64,000 nt of DNA from assembly GCA_028278345.1 (NCBI GenBank), contig JANQEL010000048.1, positions 21,098 through 85,097 of the forward strand, written 5' to 3'. How positions within the stretch are numbered: the stretch's first letter is position 1; each line of letters begins with the position of its first letter. The notes below the pieces were generated by a model. The model was not told where the DNA came from and did not search any database. It saw nothing but the letters and a program-made list of their open reading frames with translations. The stretch comes from Myxococcota bacterium. GTDB taxonomy: Bacteria; Myxococcota_A; UBA9160; UBA4427. The position numbers and the translations under genes are program-made. Shown in pieces: positions 43,694-52,906 of the stretch.

Positions 43694-45343
43694 ATGCAGG
43701 CACTGACTGCCAACGAATCGAGAGCCGCGTTCGTCGTCTTCCTCGTGGCCGCCCTGGCACAGCTCCCCACCTTCGATCGCTCCATCGTGCCGATGGACGA
43801 AGGCCACCTCGCCTTCGTCGCGATGGGGCTCGGCGATGGCCTCGCGCTGTATCGCGACCTCCACACGGGGATCTTCCCCGCGTACTACCAGCTCACCGCC
43901 CTCTTGTTCGCCTTGTTCGGCGAAGACCTGATCGTGGCGCGCATCGCGCAGGTGCTCGTGAACGGCGGGGTGTGTGCGTGCCTGTGGGTGGCCGGCCTGA
44001 GAGTGATGTCGGCCGCGTGGGCCGCTCTCGCCCCTGTGCTCTATCTGGCCGTGGTCGTGATGAGCTTCCCCGTGCTCTCGATGTTCAACTACTCATCACT
44101 CGCGCTGCTGCTCGGGATGATCTCCCTCGTGCTCTCGCTAAAGCTGCTCGAAGACGGGAAGCGCGGCGTGGCGGTCGCGCTCGGTGCAACGCTGGCACTC
44201 GGCGTCTTCGCCAAGCAGAACTTCGGGGCGCTGGCCTTCGCGGCGGCGGCGATCACGGTATTCGGAAGCCGACGCGATTCCGCACTGGCGGATCAGCCAT
44301 GGCTTTCGTTTCTGGTTCCGATCGCGGGAGCTGGCCTCGCGGTGACCGCGGCCTTCCTGCTCTACTTCGTCGCGACGGGAACCTACAGTGACTTCCTCTT
44401 TTCGACCGTGATCCAGCTCGGCGGTGATCAGTTCGAATCGTTCAACAACCCGATCCCGCCGATCTTTGGCGCCCACCCCCTCGACGACGGCCGGTTCGTC
44501 TTCCTCTACAGCCCGCCCTACATCTTCAACGCGATGCTGCGTGGGGAGAGCGTGCTCGGCCTGACGGCGAACCCGGGGCTGGCGAGTGTAGGCATGCGCC
44601 TCGCCTACGGGCTTTCGCTGTTGACCCTGATCGCCGCGCCGGCGATCTGGCTCACGGGAACGGGGCGGTCGGACGCGGGAAGCGATCGCAACGCACGTCT
44701 GGTCGTCGTGTTCGCCCTGCTCTTCTTCCTCGGGATCTTCCCCTCGGCGATCTTCTCGCATCTCGTCTTCGTGCTGGCACCGGTGCTGCTCGCGCTGGCG
44801 TTCTGTCTATCGCGCGTGGATCGCGCGCTTTCGAACCTGCAACGCGGTGCGTCCCTCGGGCTTCGTGGAGCAACGGCTGTGGTCGCACTCGTGGCGATCG
44901 TCTTCGTTGGCGTGGGATCCGCTTCGATCGCGCGCTGGTTCCCCGAACCCCTCGGCCTCGAACACGCACGCCTCAAGGTGACCCCCGGCCAGGCCCGGAT
45001 CTACCGCGAAGCCGTGGCCTTCATCGACAGCTGCGCGGATCCGGGCGAAGCCATCTTCGTCGCCCCCACCATGCCCGTCGTCTACTTCCTCACCCAACGC
45101 CCGAACGTGCACAAGTACGACCTCACCATCCCGGGCAACGTCGATGGCCAGGCGATCGTGAACGCGATGGAGAGCCGGGGAACCCGCTGCGTCGTCTACA
45201 ACCCGACGATGTATCCCGAGTTCCCACCCTTCGCGACGATGTTCCCCGAACTCGATCGCTACCTGAGGACGGAGTTCACACTCCGCCGTCGCATCCAGGG
45301 AGGTGGGGAGACGTGGCACGCGCTCGCTAGACGCGACCGTTGA
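43694..45343 (+). CDS. multi-spanning GT39-like glycosyltransferase family protein
   Basis: A 549-residue membrane protein with about eleven helices and a soluble C-terminal segment (about 430-549). The first external loop carries FDRSIVPMDEGHLAF, where the acidic pair (D-E) stands where ArnT/PMT-type enzymes hold catalytic aspartates. The dual charged residues in RDLHTGIFPAYYQ are also usual. It should use a polyprenyl-phosphate sugar made by the nearby Dpm1-like enzymes. It is divergent from the PDZ gene. Family assignment rests on topology and loop motifs. Confidence 0.8.
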   Translation: MQALTANESRAAFVVFLVAALAQLPTFDRSIVPMDEGHLAFVAMGLGDGLALYRDLHTGIFPAYYQLTALLFALFGEDLIVARIAQVLVNGGVCACLWVAGLRVMSAAWAALAPVLYLAVVVMSFPVLSMFNYSSLALLLGMISLVLSLKLLEDGKRGVAVALGATLALGVFAKQNFGALAFAAAAITVFGSRRDSALADQPWLSFLVPIAGAGLAVTAAFLLYFVATGTYSDFLFSTVIQLGGDQFESFNNPIPPIFGAHPLDDGRFVFLYSPPYIFNAMLRGESVLGLTANPGLASVGMRLAYGLSLLTLIAAPAIWLTGTGRSDAGSDRNARLVVVFALLFFLGIFPSAIFSHLVFVLAPVLLALAFCLSRVDRALSNLQRGASLGLRGATAVVALVAIVFVGVGSASIARWFPEPLGLEHARLKVTPGQARIYREAVAFIDSCADPGEAIFVAPTMPVVYFLTQRPNVHKYDLTIPGNVDGQAIVNAMESRGTRCVVYNPTMYPEFPPFATMFPELDRYLRTEFTLRRRIQGGGETWHALARRDR

Positions 45344-45392
45344 GCTTATCCTCGCGCGATCGCGCTCCTTTCCAGTGGGATACACTCGAAAG

Positions 45393-46679
45393 ATGTTAGG
45401 CCCGGAAGCAGCAGGTCGTTCTCGTCCCACCTTCATTGCACTCTCTCTGTTCACTTCGCTGTTGCTCGCGACAACCGCGGGCGCCTACACCGAAGCCGAG
45501 CTCCAGGCTGCCGAAGTCACGGCCTCCGAGATGCAGGCCGCGACCACCTATCTCGCGGATCCCTCCCTCGATGGGCGGGAACCGGGCACTCCAGGTTCGC
45601 TCCTCGCGCAGGACTACCTGATCAGCGAGCTCTCGCCGGTCGCGGGCGGGGCCTTCCCAGGCACCGGCGACGACGCCTACAAGCAGATCTTCGACAGCGG
45701 CAGCAAGGCGAACATCGCGGGCATCATCCAGGGCCGCGAGCTTCCCGGCGAGTCCATCATCGTCGGCGCGCACTACGACCATTTCGGGAACGGACGTCTC
45801 GGTGCGACTGACAATGCAGCGGGTGTCGCAATCGTCCTCGCGATCGCGAAGGCGATCGACAGCCTCCCGCACCCCCCCAGGCGTTCGGTGGTGTTTGCAT
45901 TCTGGGATGCCGAGGAATTCGGTTTTCAGGGATCGCAACACTTCGCGAATTGGGCCGCCCCGGTGCTGCATCTCGTCAGGGCGTACGTGAACTACGACAT
46001 CCAGGGCGCGAATCTCCTGCCCAGTGTTCACGATATGAGCTTCGCCATCGGTGCGGAATCGGGCGGGGCCGTGCTCGAGGAGGCCGTCGATGACGCAATC
46101 GCCACGCAGGGGCTCGATACGCGTCAGCTCTCGATGATCTTTGGCCAGGACCGCAGCGACCACACGCAATTCTACTACCGCGACGTCCCCAGCGTGTTCT
46201 TCTCGGACGGCACGACCAGCTGCTACCACACGACGGGCGACAACGTGGATGTCGTCGACTTCGTGAAACTGGCGGAGCAGAGCAGGACCGGTTTCCGCCT
46301 CGTGGTCGACCTCGCTGAACAGACGGCGACACCGAGCTTCGTCTCGTCTCCAGGAGTGGTGTATGACGATGCCGTCGTCGTGTCAGATGTCCTGATGGGC
46401 GCGGTGGAAGACCTGAGTCTGTTCCATCACTCGGCGCACGGCTTCATCACGACCCAGAACGCTCAGCTCGCCCAACGCGTGGTAGAAGGGCCGGCCGCCT
46501 TCGACACCCTCGACCAGATCGCCACGGCGGCCAGCGCCGAAGCTCTGCTCGAGGACATCACCGCGGTGGACTGCGATGGATTCATCCCGCTACCGGAGCC
46601 GGACGTGACCGTGCAATACACGGCGCTTGCGCTTCTCACGGTCTGGCTTCGAGGTCGGAAGTCGAGAACGGGTGCATAA
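45393..46679 (+). CDS. secreted M28 family zinc aminopeptidase with PEP-CTERM-like tail
   Basis: A 428-residue exported peptidase. A signal peptide (about residues 14-31) precedes an M28 catalytic domain. All five metal ligands are visible: His in GAHYDHFG, Asp in GATDNAAGVA, the Glu pair in WDAEEFGFQ, Asp in VNYDIQG, and His in SCYHTTGDN. The C-terminus reads PLPEPDVTVQ, then a hydrophobic stretch, then RGRKSR. This is the layout of PEP-CTERM sorting tails, though the hydrophobic part is short. It probably trims peptides at the cell surface. Start 45393 gives the signal peptide. Confidence 0.9.
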   Translation: MLGPEAAGRSRPTFIALSLFTSLLLATTAGAYTEAELQAAEVTASEMQAATTYLADPSLDGREPGTPGSLLAQDYLISELSPVAGGAFPGTGDDAYKQIFDSGSKANIAGIIQGRELPGESIIVGAHYDHFGNGRLGATDNAAGVAIVLAIAKAIDSLPHPPRRSVVFAFWDAEEFGFQGSQHFANWAAPVLHLVRAYVNYDIQGANLLPSVHDMSFAIGAESGGAVLEEAVDDAIATQGLDTRQLSMIFGQDRSDHTQFYYRDVPSVFFSDGTTSCYHTTGDNVDVVDFVKLAEQSRTGFRLVVDLAEQTATPSFVSSPGVVYDDAVVVSDVLMGAVEDLSLFHHSAHGFITTQNAQLAQRVVEGPAAFDTLDQIATAASAEALLEDITAVDCDGFIPLPEPDVTVQYTALALLTVWLRGRKSRTGA

Positions 46680-46710
46680 GACTTGCTCCGCGAATCAGAG
46701 CGCAGCTGGC

Positions 46711-47073
46711 TCACACGTCCCTACAGGCCGCGAACGCAGCATTGATCTCGGGGTCGCAGGCCGTGCCGGCCTCGATATCGACACAGGTCGCGGCCTCGCG
46801 ACAGTTGAATTGAGTCATCAATGCGGCGTCACATGCGGCATCCAAGCCGATCGTTTCCCCATAGACGAGACCACAGAAGTCTTCGCAATCCGGAATGATC
46901 ACGGCGGGACATAGATTGAGACGGTCACACATGCTCAGACAAGCGTCCGAAACGGGGTGGTCGGGGAGAAAGTGCGGCTCGTCGTCACTCCCGCTGTTGC
47001 TCTTGCCGCAGCTGATGAGCGCCAACGCCACGAGCAGGATCTGGACCAAATGAATTCGCTTGAAGACCCGCAT
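46711..47073 (-). CDS. small cysteine-rich lipoprotein of unknown function
   Basis: A 120-residue protein with a lipoprotein signal: basic MRVFKRIHL, hydrophobic VQILLVALALIS, then Cys and Gly. The mature part has nine to ten further cysteines in spaced pairs (ACLSMCDRLNLC, DCEDFCGL, ACDAAL, NCREAATC, ACDPEI, ACRD), suggesting a compact disulfide-bonded domain. No family is recognised. It is flanked by convergent and divergent neighbours and stands alone. Start 47073 is chosen for the signal peptide; longer frames add no domain. Confidence 0.7.
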   Translation of the reverse strand: MRVFKRIHLVQILLVALALISCGKSNSGSDDEPHFLPDHPVSDACLSMCDRLNLCPAVIIPDCEDFCGLVYGETIGLDAACDAALMTQFNCREAATCVDIEAGTACDPEINAAFAACRDV

Positions 47074-47208
47074 ATCAACTCCAGATGGTAGCGAAAATCG
47101 GCTGACTCCCGAATCCGGCTCACCGGTCACGGCGGACAGACTGACCGGTACGCCCATTCGATATGCAACTTCGGCCACTCCCGACTGGATTCGGATCCAG
47201 TTGGCGAG

Positions 47209-47946
47209 CTACCCACCCTTCCGCCCCACCCTGGGCGGCGCGAGCGCCGTCATCAGCACCCGGAACGCGGCGACGTAGATTTCGGATGAGTTGATCTTGC
47301 TCTGGCCGGCGACGCGTTGCTCGAAGACGATCGGAACCTCGCCGACGGTGTAGCCCGCGCGGTGGACGCGGAAGACCATTTCGTAGAGGAAGGAGTAGCC
47401 GGAGGACTTCACCGCGAAGGCGTCGACGGTTTCGAGCACCTCGCGCCGATAACCGCGATAGCCCGAGGTGCAGTCGCGCACCGACAGGCGGAGCAGGGTC
47501 CGTGCGTAGAAGTTCGCGAAGCTCGAGAGCAGTTGGCGATGGACGGGCCAGTTCTCGATGCCGCCCCCCGGTACGTAGCGTGAGCCGATCACCATGTCGC
47601 GGGTTTCGAGTTGCTCGAGCATCGCAGGCAGATAGCGCGGGTTGTGGCTGCGGTCGGCGTCCATCGTGAAGAGGAGATCGAAGCCATTGTCGAGCCCGTA
47701 GCGAAAGCCCGCGAGGTAGGCCATGCCGAGGCCGAGCTTTCCCTCGCGCTCCAATAGATGAAGACGCGGCTCGCTCTTCGCGGCCTCGGCGACGACGGCG
47801 CCCGTGCCGTCGGGGCTCGCGTCGTCGACCACGAGGATCTCGAGGTCCGGGGAAGCGGCCAGGATGTCGCGCGAGAGCGGCAGCACGTTGTCGCGCTCGT
47901 CGTAGGTCGGAAGGATGACGAGGGCGCGGCGCCCGCGGTCAGCCAT
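47209..47946 (-). CDS. polyprenol monophosphomannose synthase-like GT2 glycosyltransferase (second copy)
   Basis: A 245-residue Dpm1-type GT2 enzyme, a paralogue of the gene at 39111-39827. Motifs: VILPTYDERDNVLP, VVDDASPDGTGAV, GKLGLGMAYLAGF, FTMDADRSHNP, GSRYVPGGGIENWP and the acceptor segment FEQRVAGQSKIN. The two copies differ enough to be old duplicates or to serve different sugars. The ATG at 47946 lies inside the end of the upstream methyltransferase gene (8-base overlap), so the pair is co-translated. Confidence 0.93.
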   Translation of the reverse strand: MADRGRRALVILPTYDERDNVLPLSRDILAASPDLEILVVDDASPDGTGAVVAEAAKSEPRLHLLEREGKLGLGMAYLAGFRYGLDNGFDLLFTMDADRSHNPRYLPAMLEQLETRDMVIGSRYVPGGGIENWPVHRQLLSSFANFYARTLLRLSVRDCTSGYRGYRREVLETVDAFAVKSSGYSFLYEMVFRVHRAGYTVGEVPIVFEQRVAGQSKINSSEIYVAAFRVLMTALAPPRVGRKGG

Positions 47947-48829
47947 CGCGCCCGGCCATGGCGAAGATGCGGTTCTCGAGCCCGGTGAGGCGCGAAACGA
48001 AGAACATCCCATACAGGATGCCGCGCATCACGGGATTCAGCGTCAGGCGACGAAGATCCGTCACCTCGGCTTCCATCACCGTGGTCTTCAAGCCCGCACG
48101 TTCGAAGGCCTGCGCCAGGGTAATCTGCGTGAAATAGAGGAAGTGCTGTTCGATGTAGAACTTCTCGAGGGCCGCCGTCATGCGTCCGCCGCTCAGCCGA
48201 TAGAAGGCGCCGGCGATCACGTCGAGGATGCTGTGTTGATCGGGCGTCGAGAGCACGATGCTGCCACCTGGCGCGAGGCATTCGCGCATCGTTTCGAGCA
48301 GCGCGACCGGCGTGCGCGAGTGTTCGATGATGTCCCAACCCGTGATCACATCGAAGCGCATACCGCGCGATTTGAAGTCGGCGAAATCACCGACCCAGAG
48401 ATCGAGATCGAAGCGGTCGCGGGCGAAGTCGATGGCGGCCCGGCTGTCGTCGATACCGAAGACCTCCCAACCGCGACGGCGCGCACAGGTGAGAAAGAGA
48501 CCCGTGCCGCTGCCGACGTCGAGGATGCTTCCACGAGGGTGCACCTCTTCGATGCGATCCAGCCAGTGTTCGTAGAGCTGCACGAGGGGGTTGCTGGGTT
48601 CGTCGTCGAAGCAGAAGCCGTAGTAGCTCTTGAGTTCAGGAACCGAGCCGCCACCGGTCGCGTACAACTCGGCGAAGAGTTCCTGGATCTCGAGTTCGCT
48701 CGGGAGCGGATCGAGGAAGACCTGATCGCAGGCGGTGCACTGCAGCACCCGGAACCGCGTGATGCGATAACGCACGCGCGGCGCCGGATCGCCACACACC
48801 AGACACGCTGCGCGAACGGGTTCCGTCAT
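47939..48829 (-). CDS. SAM-dependent methyltransferase with N-terminal zinc-binding segment
   Basis: A 296-residue protein. The N-terminus holds two CxxC knuckles (ACLVCGDP and QCTACDQVFL), a zinc-binding feature found in many sugar and polyketide C-methyltransferase-like proteins. The methyltransferase core has ILDVGSGTGLFLTCAR, FGIDDSRAAI, FDVITGWDIIEHSRTP and LAPGGSIVLSTPD. The C-terminus is hydrophobic in part (ILYGMFFVSRLTG) and may touch the membrane. It shares a transcript with the Dpm1-like gene, which points to modification of a lipid-linked sugar or the lipid itself. Confidence 0.88.
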   Translation of the reverse strand: MTEPVRAACLVCGDPAPRVRYRITRFRVLQCTACDQVFLDPLPSELEIQELFAELYATGGGSVPELKSYYGFCFDDEPSNPLVQLYEHWLDRIEEVHPRGSILDVGSGTGLFLTCARRRGWEVFGIDDSRAAIDFARDRFDLDLWVGDFADFKSRGMRFDVITGWDIIEHSRTPVALLETMRECLAPGGSIVLSTPDQHSILDVIAGAFYRLSGGRMTAALEKFYIEQHFLYFTQITLAQAFERAGLKTTVMEAEVTDLRRLTLNPVMRGILYGMFFVSRLTGLENRIFAMAGRDG

Positions 48830-49269
48830 CGGGCCGCCGAGTCTGCCACAGCGCCAAGTAGCCAACCAAGCAGGGTTTTTTCGTCACCCCCCGGGGCCGC
48901 AGGCGGCCTCCGCGCACCGGCAGGCCCACTCGCGAGCGGGCCCTTGGCGCGCTGCCCCGCGACGCCGGACCCCACCGCGCTCGCTACGCAACGGCGCAGC
49001 CCACACGCACTGTTTCGCGAGGGACATCGCATTTTCCACACGCGCGTATCGTCCAACGGCCTCTCATGTCTCCCACACCCGCCACCCCCGCGAACACCAG
49101 ACCCCGATTGCTCGCCTTGGACATGCCCAGATAGCGGGTCTGGCAAACCGAACCCTGCCAAGGAGCCGGTTTGCTATGCCATGCCCGCCCGCGAACCCGG
49201 CCGCACCCTCCGCGCGGCACCCCGAGACCCCGCGTGAGCGACATCCACTCCACACCACCCCGTGAAACG
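48830..49269. other. 440-base divergent intergenic region with hairpins
   Basis: This lies between the divergent methyltransferase and hpnN genes. No gene with codon bias is seen. Two hairpins lie at its right side: CCAGA/TCTGG (49127-49143) and GCAAACCG/CGGTTTGC (49143-49150 with 49167-49174). The second sits about 95 bases before the hpnN start and could be leader structure. In-frame start codons upstream of 49270 (49171 ATG, 49234 GTG) would lengthen HpnN, but the added residues look like leader sequence. Confidence 0.5.
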
Positions 49270-51921
49270 ATGAGCACCCAGGATCGCATCGAGGCGTACC
49301 TGGCCGAGAAGACCACGGCCTGGGTGTCCCTGGTGATGCGGCACGCGAAGCTCTTCGCGGCCTTCATCGCGGTGCTCACCGTCGCGCTCTTCGCCTACGC
49401 GGTGCAGAACCTCCTCATCAATTCCGACGCCCTCGGTCTGATTTCGAAAGACCTGCCCGCGCGCCAGAATCACGATCGCTTCGCGGCGCTCTTTCCGAAC
49501 CTCGACAACGCCCTCTTCATCGTGATCGATGCCGAGACCCCCGAACTCGCTCGCTCCGCGGCAGTCAAGATCGGACACCAGATGAGGCGCCGCCCCGAAG
49601 CCTTCGTCGATGTCTACATGCCGGGGGGCGGCAGCTTCTTCGAGAAGAACGGCCTGCTCTATCAAAGCCCCGATCAACTCGACGAGTTCGCGGACCAGAT
49701 GGCCGAGGTGCAGCCGTTGATCGCCTCCCTGGAAGCCGATCCGAGCCTGGCCAGTGTCACTGAATTGATCACCCAGGGGCTGGAGGCCGCGCAGGATGAA
49801 GGCATCGGGGTCGATACCTGGCCTTCGGTCCTCGAGCGTTTCGGCAGCGCGACCCTCGCCGTGTTCACCGAGTTTCCCGTCGCGATCTCGTGGGAAGAGA
49901 TGCTGCTCGACGGCTCGGCGATTCAATCCGTCACGCGCAGGGTGCTGGTCGTCCATCCGGTGCTCGACTTCAGGAACGTGTTCTCGGCCAGAAAGCCCAT
50001 GGCGGAGATCCACGACATCGCCGAGGAGCTGGGTTTCACCGAAGAGACGGGCGTCACGCTCCGCATCACCGGCAACCCGGCACTCAACTACGAAGAGATG
50101 ATCGGCATCGTCTGGGAAATCGGCATGGGCGGCGTCGTCTGCTTCTTCGTCGTCTGCATCGTCCTCTACTACGCGTTCCACTCCTTCAAGCTGATGTTGG
50201 TGTGCGTGATCGCCCTGCTCACCGGCCTGATCTGGACGGGGGCGTTCGCGGCGGCGGCGATCGGACACCTCAACATCGTCTCGATGGCCTTCGCCGTGCT
50301 CTTCATCGGCCTGGGCGTCGACTTCGGCATCCACCTGGGCATGCGATACGGCGACCTGCTGCAGCAGGGCATGACCCACGAAGAGGCGATGCGGGGTTCG
50401 GCGAATAGCGTCGGGAGCTCGCTCCTGATCTGTGCCGTCACCACGGCGATCGGCTTCTTCGTCTTCGTCCCGACGAAGTACCTCGGCGTGGCCGAACTCG
50501 GGCTGATCGCCGGGGCGGGGATGTTCATCATCCTCTTCCAGACGCTGACGCTCTTTCCGGCGCTTCTGACCAACGGCCTGCACGTGAACCGCGATTCGAT
50601 CCAGAACGTCTGGTATGTCTTCAAGCACCACTGGTGGCGGCCGCTGGAACGCGTTCCGGGCAAGGTGACCGGGGCCGGGTTCGCGCTGGGTGCCGTTTCG
50701 CTGCTTGCGTTTCCCTATCTGCGCTTCGACCCGAACGTGATCAACATGCGCAACCCCGCGACGACCTCGGTGCAGGCCTTCGACGATCTCCTCGCCGAGG
50801 CGGGTACGGCGTCGCCCTGGTTCATCAACTCGGTCGCCAAGGATCTCGAAGCCGCCGAGGCGCGCTCGCAGGCCTTCGAAGCGCTTCCCGAGGTGAACCA
50901 GACCCTCACCCTCGCCGACTACATCCCGAAGGATCAGGAAGAGAAGCTCGAGATCCTGGCCGACATCCGCTTCCTGCTCGAGACCCCGGGCAGCGAGGAC
51001 GCCGCCGACAAGGAAGTGCCGATCGAAAAGCAGGTCGAGGCCGTGCGCAAGCTGCACGAGTTCTTGATGACCGCCCACGACCAGCCCGATTCGCCGTTGA
51101 CCGTCGCCATGCGTGAACTCGACGCCGAGCTCGAACTCTTCCTCGCGCGCGTCGAACAAGACGAAACGCCCCACGACGCCCTCGAGAGCCTCGAAGAGAT
51201 CCTGCTCAGCAACCTGCCCGATCAGATCGATCGGTTATATGCCTCGCTTGCGACCGAGGGCGTGAGCCAGCGCGATCTTCCCAAGGGCCTGGTGAGTCGC
51301 ATGTTGACCGCCGACGGCCAGGCACGCATCCAGGTCTTCCCGACGGAGACGATGCAGACCGAAGAGTCGTTCGAACGCTTCGTGAAGGCCGCGCAGTCGG
51401 TGGATCCCCACGTGGCGGGGGTCGCGGTGAACCTCGTCGGCTTCGCCGAAGCGATTCGCGACTCGTTCCGCCAGGCGCTGCTCTCGTCGATCGTCGTGAT
51501 CTGGACGCTGCTGTGGATCCTGTGGCGACGCCCGGCCCCGGTGATGCTCGCGACTGCGCCGCTGCTGCTCAGCTCGCTGATGATCTGCGCCATGATGGCG
51601 ATCCTCGACCTTCCCTTTCAGTTCGCCAACGTGGTCGTGATCCCGCTGCTCCTCGGGATCGGTGTCGACAGCGGCATCCACCTCGTGCACCGCGCGGAGA
51701 ACCTGAAGAGCGCGGCCGACGAGCTGATGGGGACCACGACGGCGCGTGCGGTCTTCTTCAGCGCGCTGACCACGACGATCAGCTTCGGCACCCTCTCCTT
51801 TTCGGGACACCGCGGGCTTTCGAGCCTGGGCATCCTGCTGGCCGGCGGCATGGTGCTCACGGTGTTCACGAACCTCGTGATCCTTCCGGCCATGCTCAAG
51901 CTCCGAAGTCTGCGACACTGA
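49270..51921 (+). CDS. hpnN: hopanoid biosynthesis-associated RND transporter HpnN
   Basis: An 883-residue RND transporter with two six-helix halves and two large periplasmic loops. HpnN-type features include SLVMRHAKLFAAFIAVLT, the loop NSDALGLISKDLPARQNHDRF, and the second-loop segment ASPWFINSVAKDLEAAEARS followed by LTLADYIPKDQEEKL. Acidic residues of the proton relay lie in LFIGLGVDFGIHLGMR and LLLGIGVDSGIHLVHR. HpnN moves hopanoids from the inner to the outer membrane. No squalene-hopene cyclase is in the window. The match to this subfamily, rather than MMPL in general, is from memory of characteristic segments. Confidence 0.85.
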   Translation: MSTQDRIEAYLAEKTTAWVSLVMRHAKLFAAFIAVLTVALFAYAVQNLLINSDALGLISKDLPARQNHDRFAALFPNLDNALFIVIDAETPELARSAAVKIGHQMRRRPEAFVDVYMPGGGSFFEKNGLLYQSPDQLDEFADQMAEVQPLIASLEADPSLASVTELITQGLEAAQDEGIGVDTWPSVLERFGSATLAVFTEFPVAISWEEMLLDGSAIQSVTRRVLVVHPVLDFRNVFSARKPMAEIHDIAEELGFTEETGVTLRITGNPALNYEEMIGIVWEIGMGGVVCFFVVCIVLYYAFHSFKLMLVCVIALLTGLIWTGAFAAAAIGHLNIVSMAFAVLFIGLGVDFGIHLGMRYGDLLQQGMTHEEAMRGSANSVGSSLLICAVTTAIGFFVFVPTKYLGVAELGLIAGAGMFIILFQTLTLFPALLTNGLHVNRDSIQNVWYVFKHHWWRPLERVPGKVTGAGFALGAVSLLAFPYLRFDPNVINMRNPATTSVQAFDDLLAEAGTASPWFINSVAKDLEAAEARSQAFEALPEVNQTLTLADYIPKDQEEKLEILADIRFLLETPGSEDAADKEVPIEKQVEAVRKLHEFLMTAHDQPDSPLTVAMRELDAELELFLARVEQDETPHDALESLEEILLSNLPDQIDRLYASLATEGVSQRDLPKGLVSRMLTADGQARIQVFPTETMQTEESFERFVKAAQSVDPHVAGVAVNLVGFAEAIRDSFRQALLSSIVVIWTLLWILWRRPAPVMLATAPLLLSSLMICAMMAILDLPFQFANVVVIPLLLGIGVDSGIHLVHRAENLKSAADELMGTTTARAVFFSALTTTISFGTLSFSGHRGLSSLGILLAGGMVLTVFTNLVILPAMLKLRSLRH

Positions 51922-51943
51922 TCACGAGCTTCGGAGGTAGCGC

Positions 51944-52906
51944 GTGAAGGCACTCGTGTGGGATGGACACGAGGCGAAGGTGTGCGAGCACCCTGAGCCG
52001 GTGGCAACGGCCTCCGATGAGGCGATCGTCGAGGTCTCTCTGGCGGGGGTGTGCGCGACCGATCTCGAGATCACGCGCGGCTACATGGACTACCGCGGCG
52101 TGCTCGGGCACGAGTTCGTGGGGCGGGTAGAGTGGGGACCGGAAGAGTGGGTCGGCTCGCGGGTGGTGGGGGAGATCAACGCCGCATGTGGTGCGTGCGA
52201 GGTCTGCGCCGAGGGAAACCCGCGGCACTGCCCGAACCGCAGCGTGCTCGGCATCCAGGATCGCGACGGAGTGTTTGCGGAACGCGTGGTGCTTCCGATC
52301 GCGAATCTGCATCGGGTACCGGACGAGGTCCTGGACGAAGCCGCGGTGTTCGCCGAACCTCTAGCCGCCGCCTTCGAGATCCTCGAACAGGTCGATGTCG
52401 GCGCGTGCGATCACTGCCTCGTCTTCGGTGATGGTCGACTGGGACTATTGATCGCTCAGGTCCTCGCCACGACGGGCGCCAGCGTGCATGCCGTCGGGCG
52501 GCATCGCGAGAAGCTGGCGCTCCTCGAAGCGCGAGGCGTGCGGACCGTGACAGCCGATGATTTCGAAGCGGCGCCCTTCCAGGCGGACATCGTCGTCGAA
52601 GCCACGGGGAGCGCAGACGGGTTCGCGCGAGCCATCGCGGCAACCCGCCCGCGCGGAACCCTCGTGCTGAAGAGCACCGTCGCCGATGCCCCCTCCGTGG
52701 ATCTCGCACCGCTGGTCATCCACGAGATCACGGTCGTGGGTTCGCGCTGCGGGCCCTTCGGGCCCGCCCTCGAAGCCCTCGCGAACTCGAGCGTCGATGT
52801 CGCACCGCTGATCGCCGAGCGCTTCCCTCTATCGCGCGGCGTCGAAGCCCTGGATCGCGCGCGTCAGAAGGGTGTGCTCAAGGTGTTGATCGACCCGAAG
52901 GCCTAA
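51944..52906 (+). CDS. zinc-dependent alcohol dehydrogenase (medium-chain dehydrogenase/reductase)
   Basis: A 320-residue MDR enzyme. The catalytic zinc site is Cys in AGVCATDLE, His-Glu in LGHEFVG and a later Glu. The structural zinc lobe is CGACEVCAEGNPRHC. The cofactor domain has VFGDGRLGLLIAQVLA, where the usual GxGxxG is GDGRLG. It is somewhat shorter than typical (340-350). The GTG start follows GGAGGTAGCGC. It likely oxidises a polyol, sugar or alcohol with NAD(P). It converges with the HIT gene; the stops overlap by four bases. Confidence 0.93.
   Translation: MKALVWDGHEAKVCEHPEPVATASDEAIVEVSLAGVCATDLEITRGYMDYRGVLGHEFVGRVEWGPEEWVGSRVVGEINAACGACEVCAEGNPRHCPNRSVLGIQDRDGVFAERVVLPIANLHRVPDEVLDEAAVFAEPLAAAFEILEQVDVGACDHCLVFGDGRLGLLIAQVLATTGASVHAVGRHREKLALLEARGVRTVTADDFEAAPFQADIVVEATGSADGFARAIAATRPRGTLVLKSTVADAPSVDLAPLVIHEITVVGSRCGPFGPALEALANSSVDVAPLIAERFPLSRGVEALDRARQKGVLKVLIDPKA

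Noticed and set aside
49174-51174. Long minus-strand frame opposite hpnN
   Set aside because: Antisense shadow, His/Asp/Glu/Arg-rich, no membrane segments or domains.
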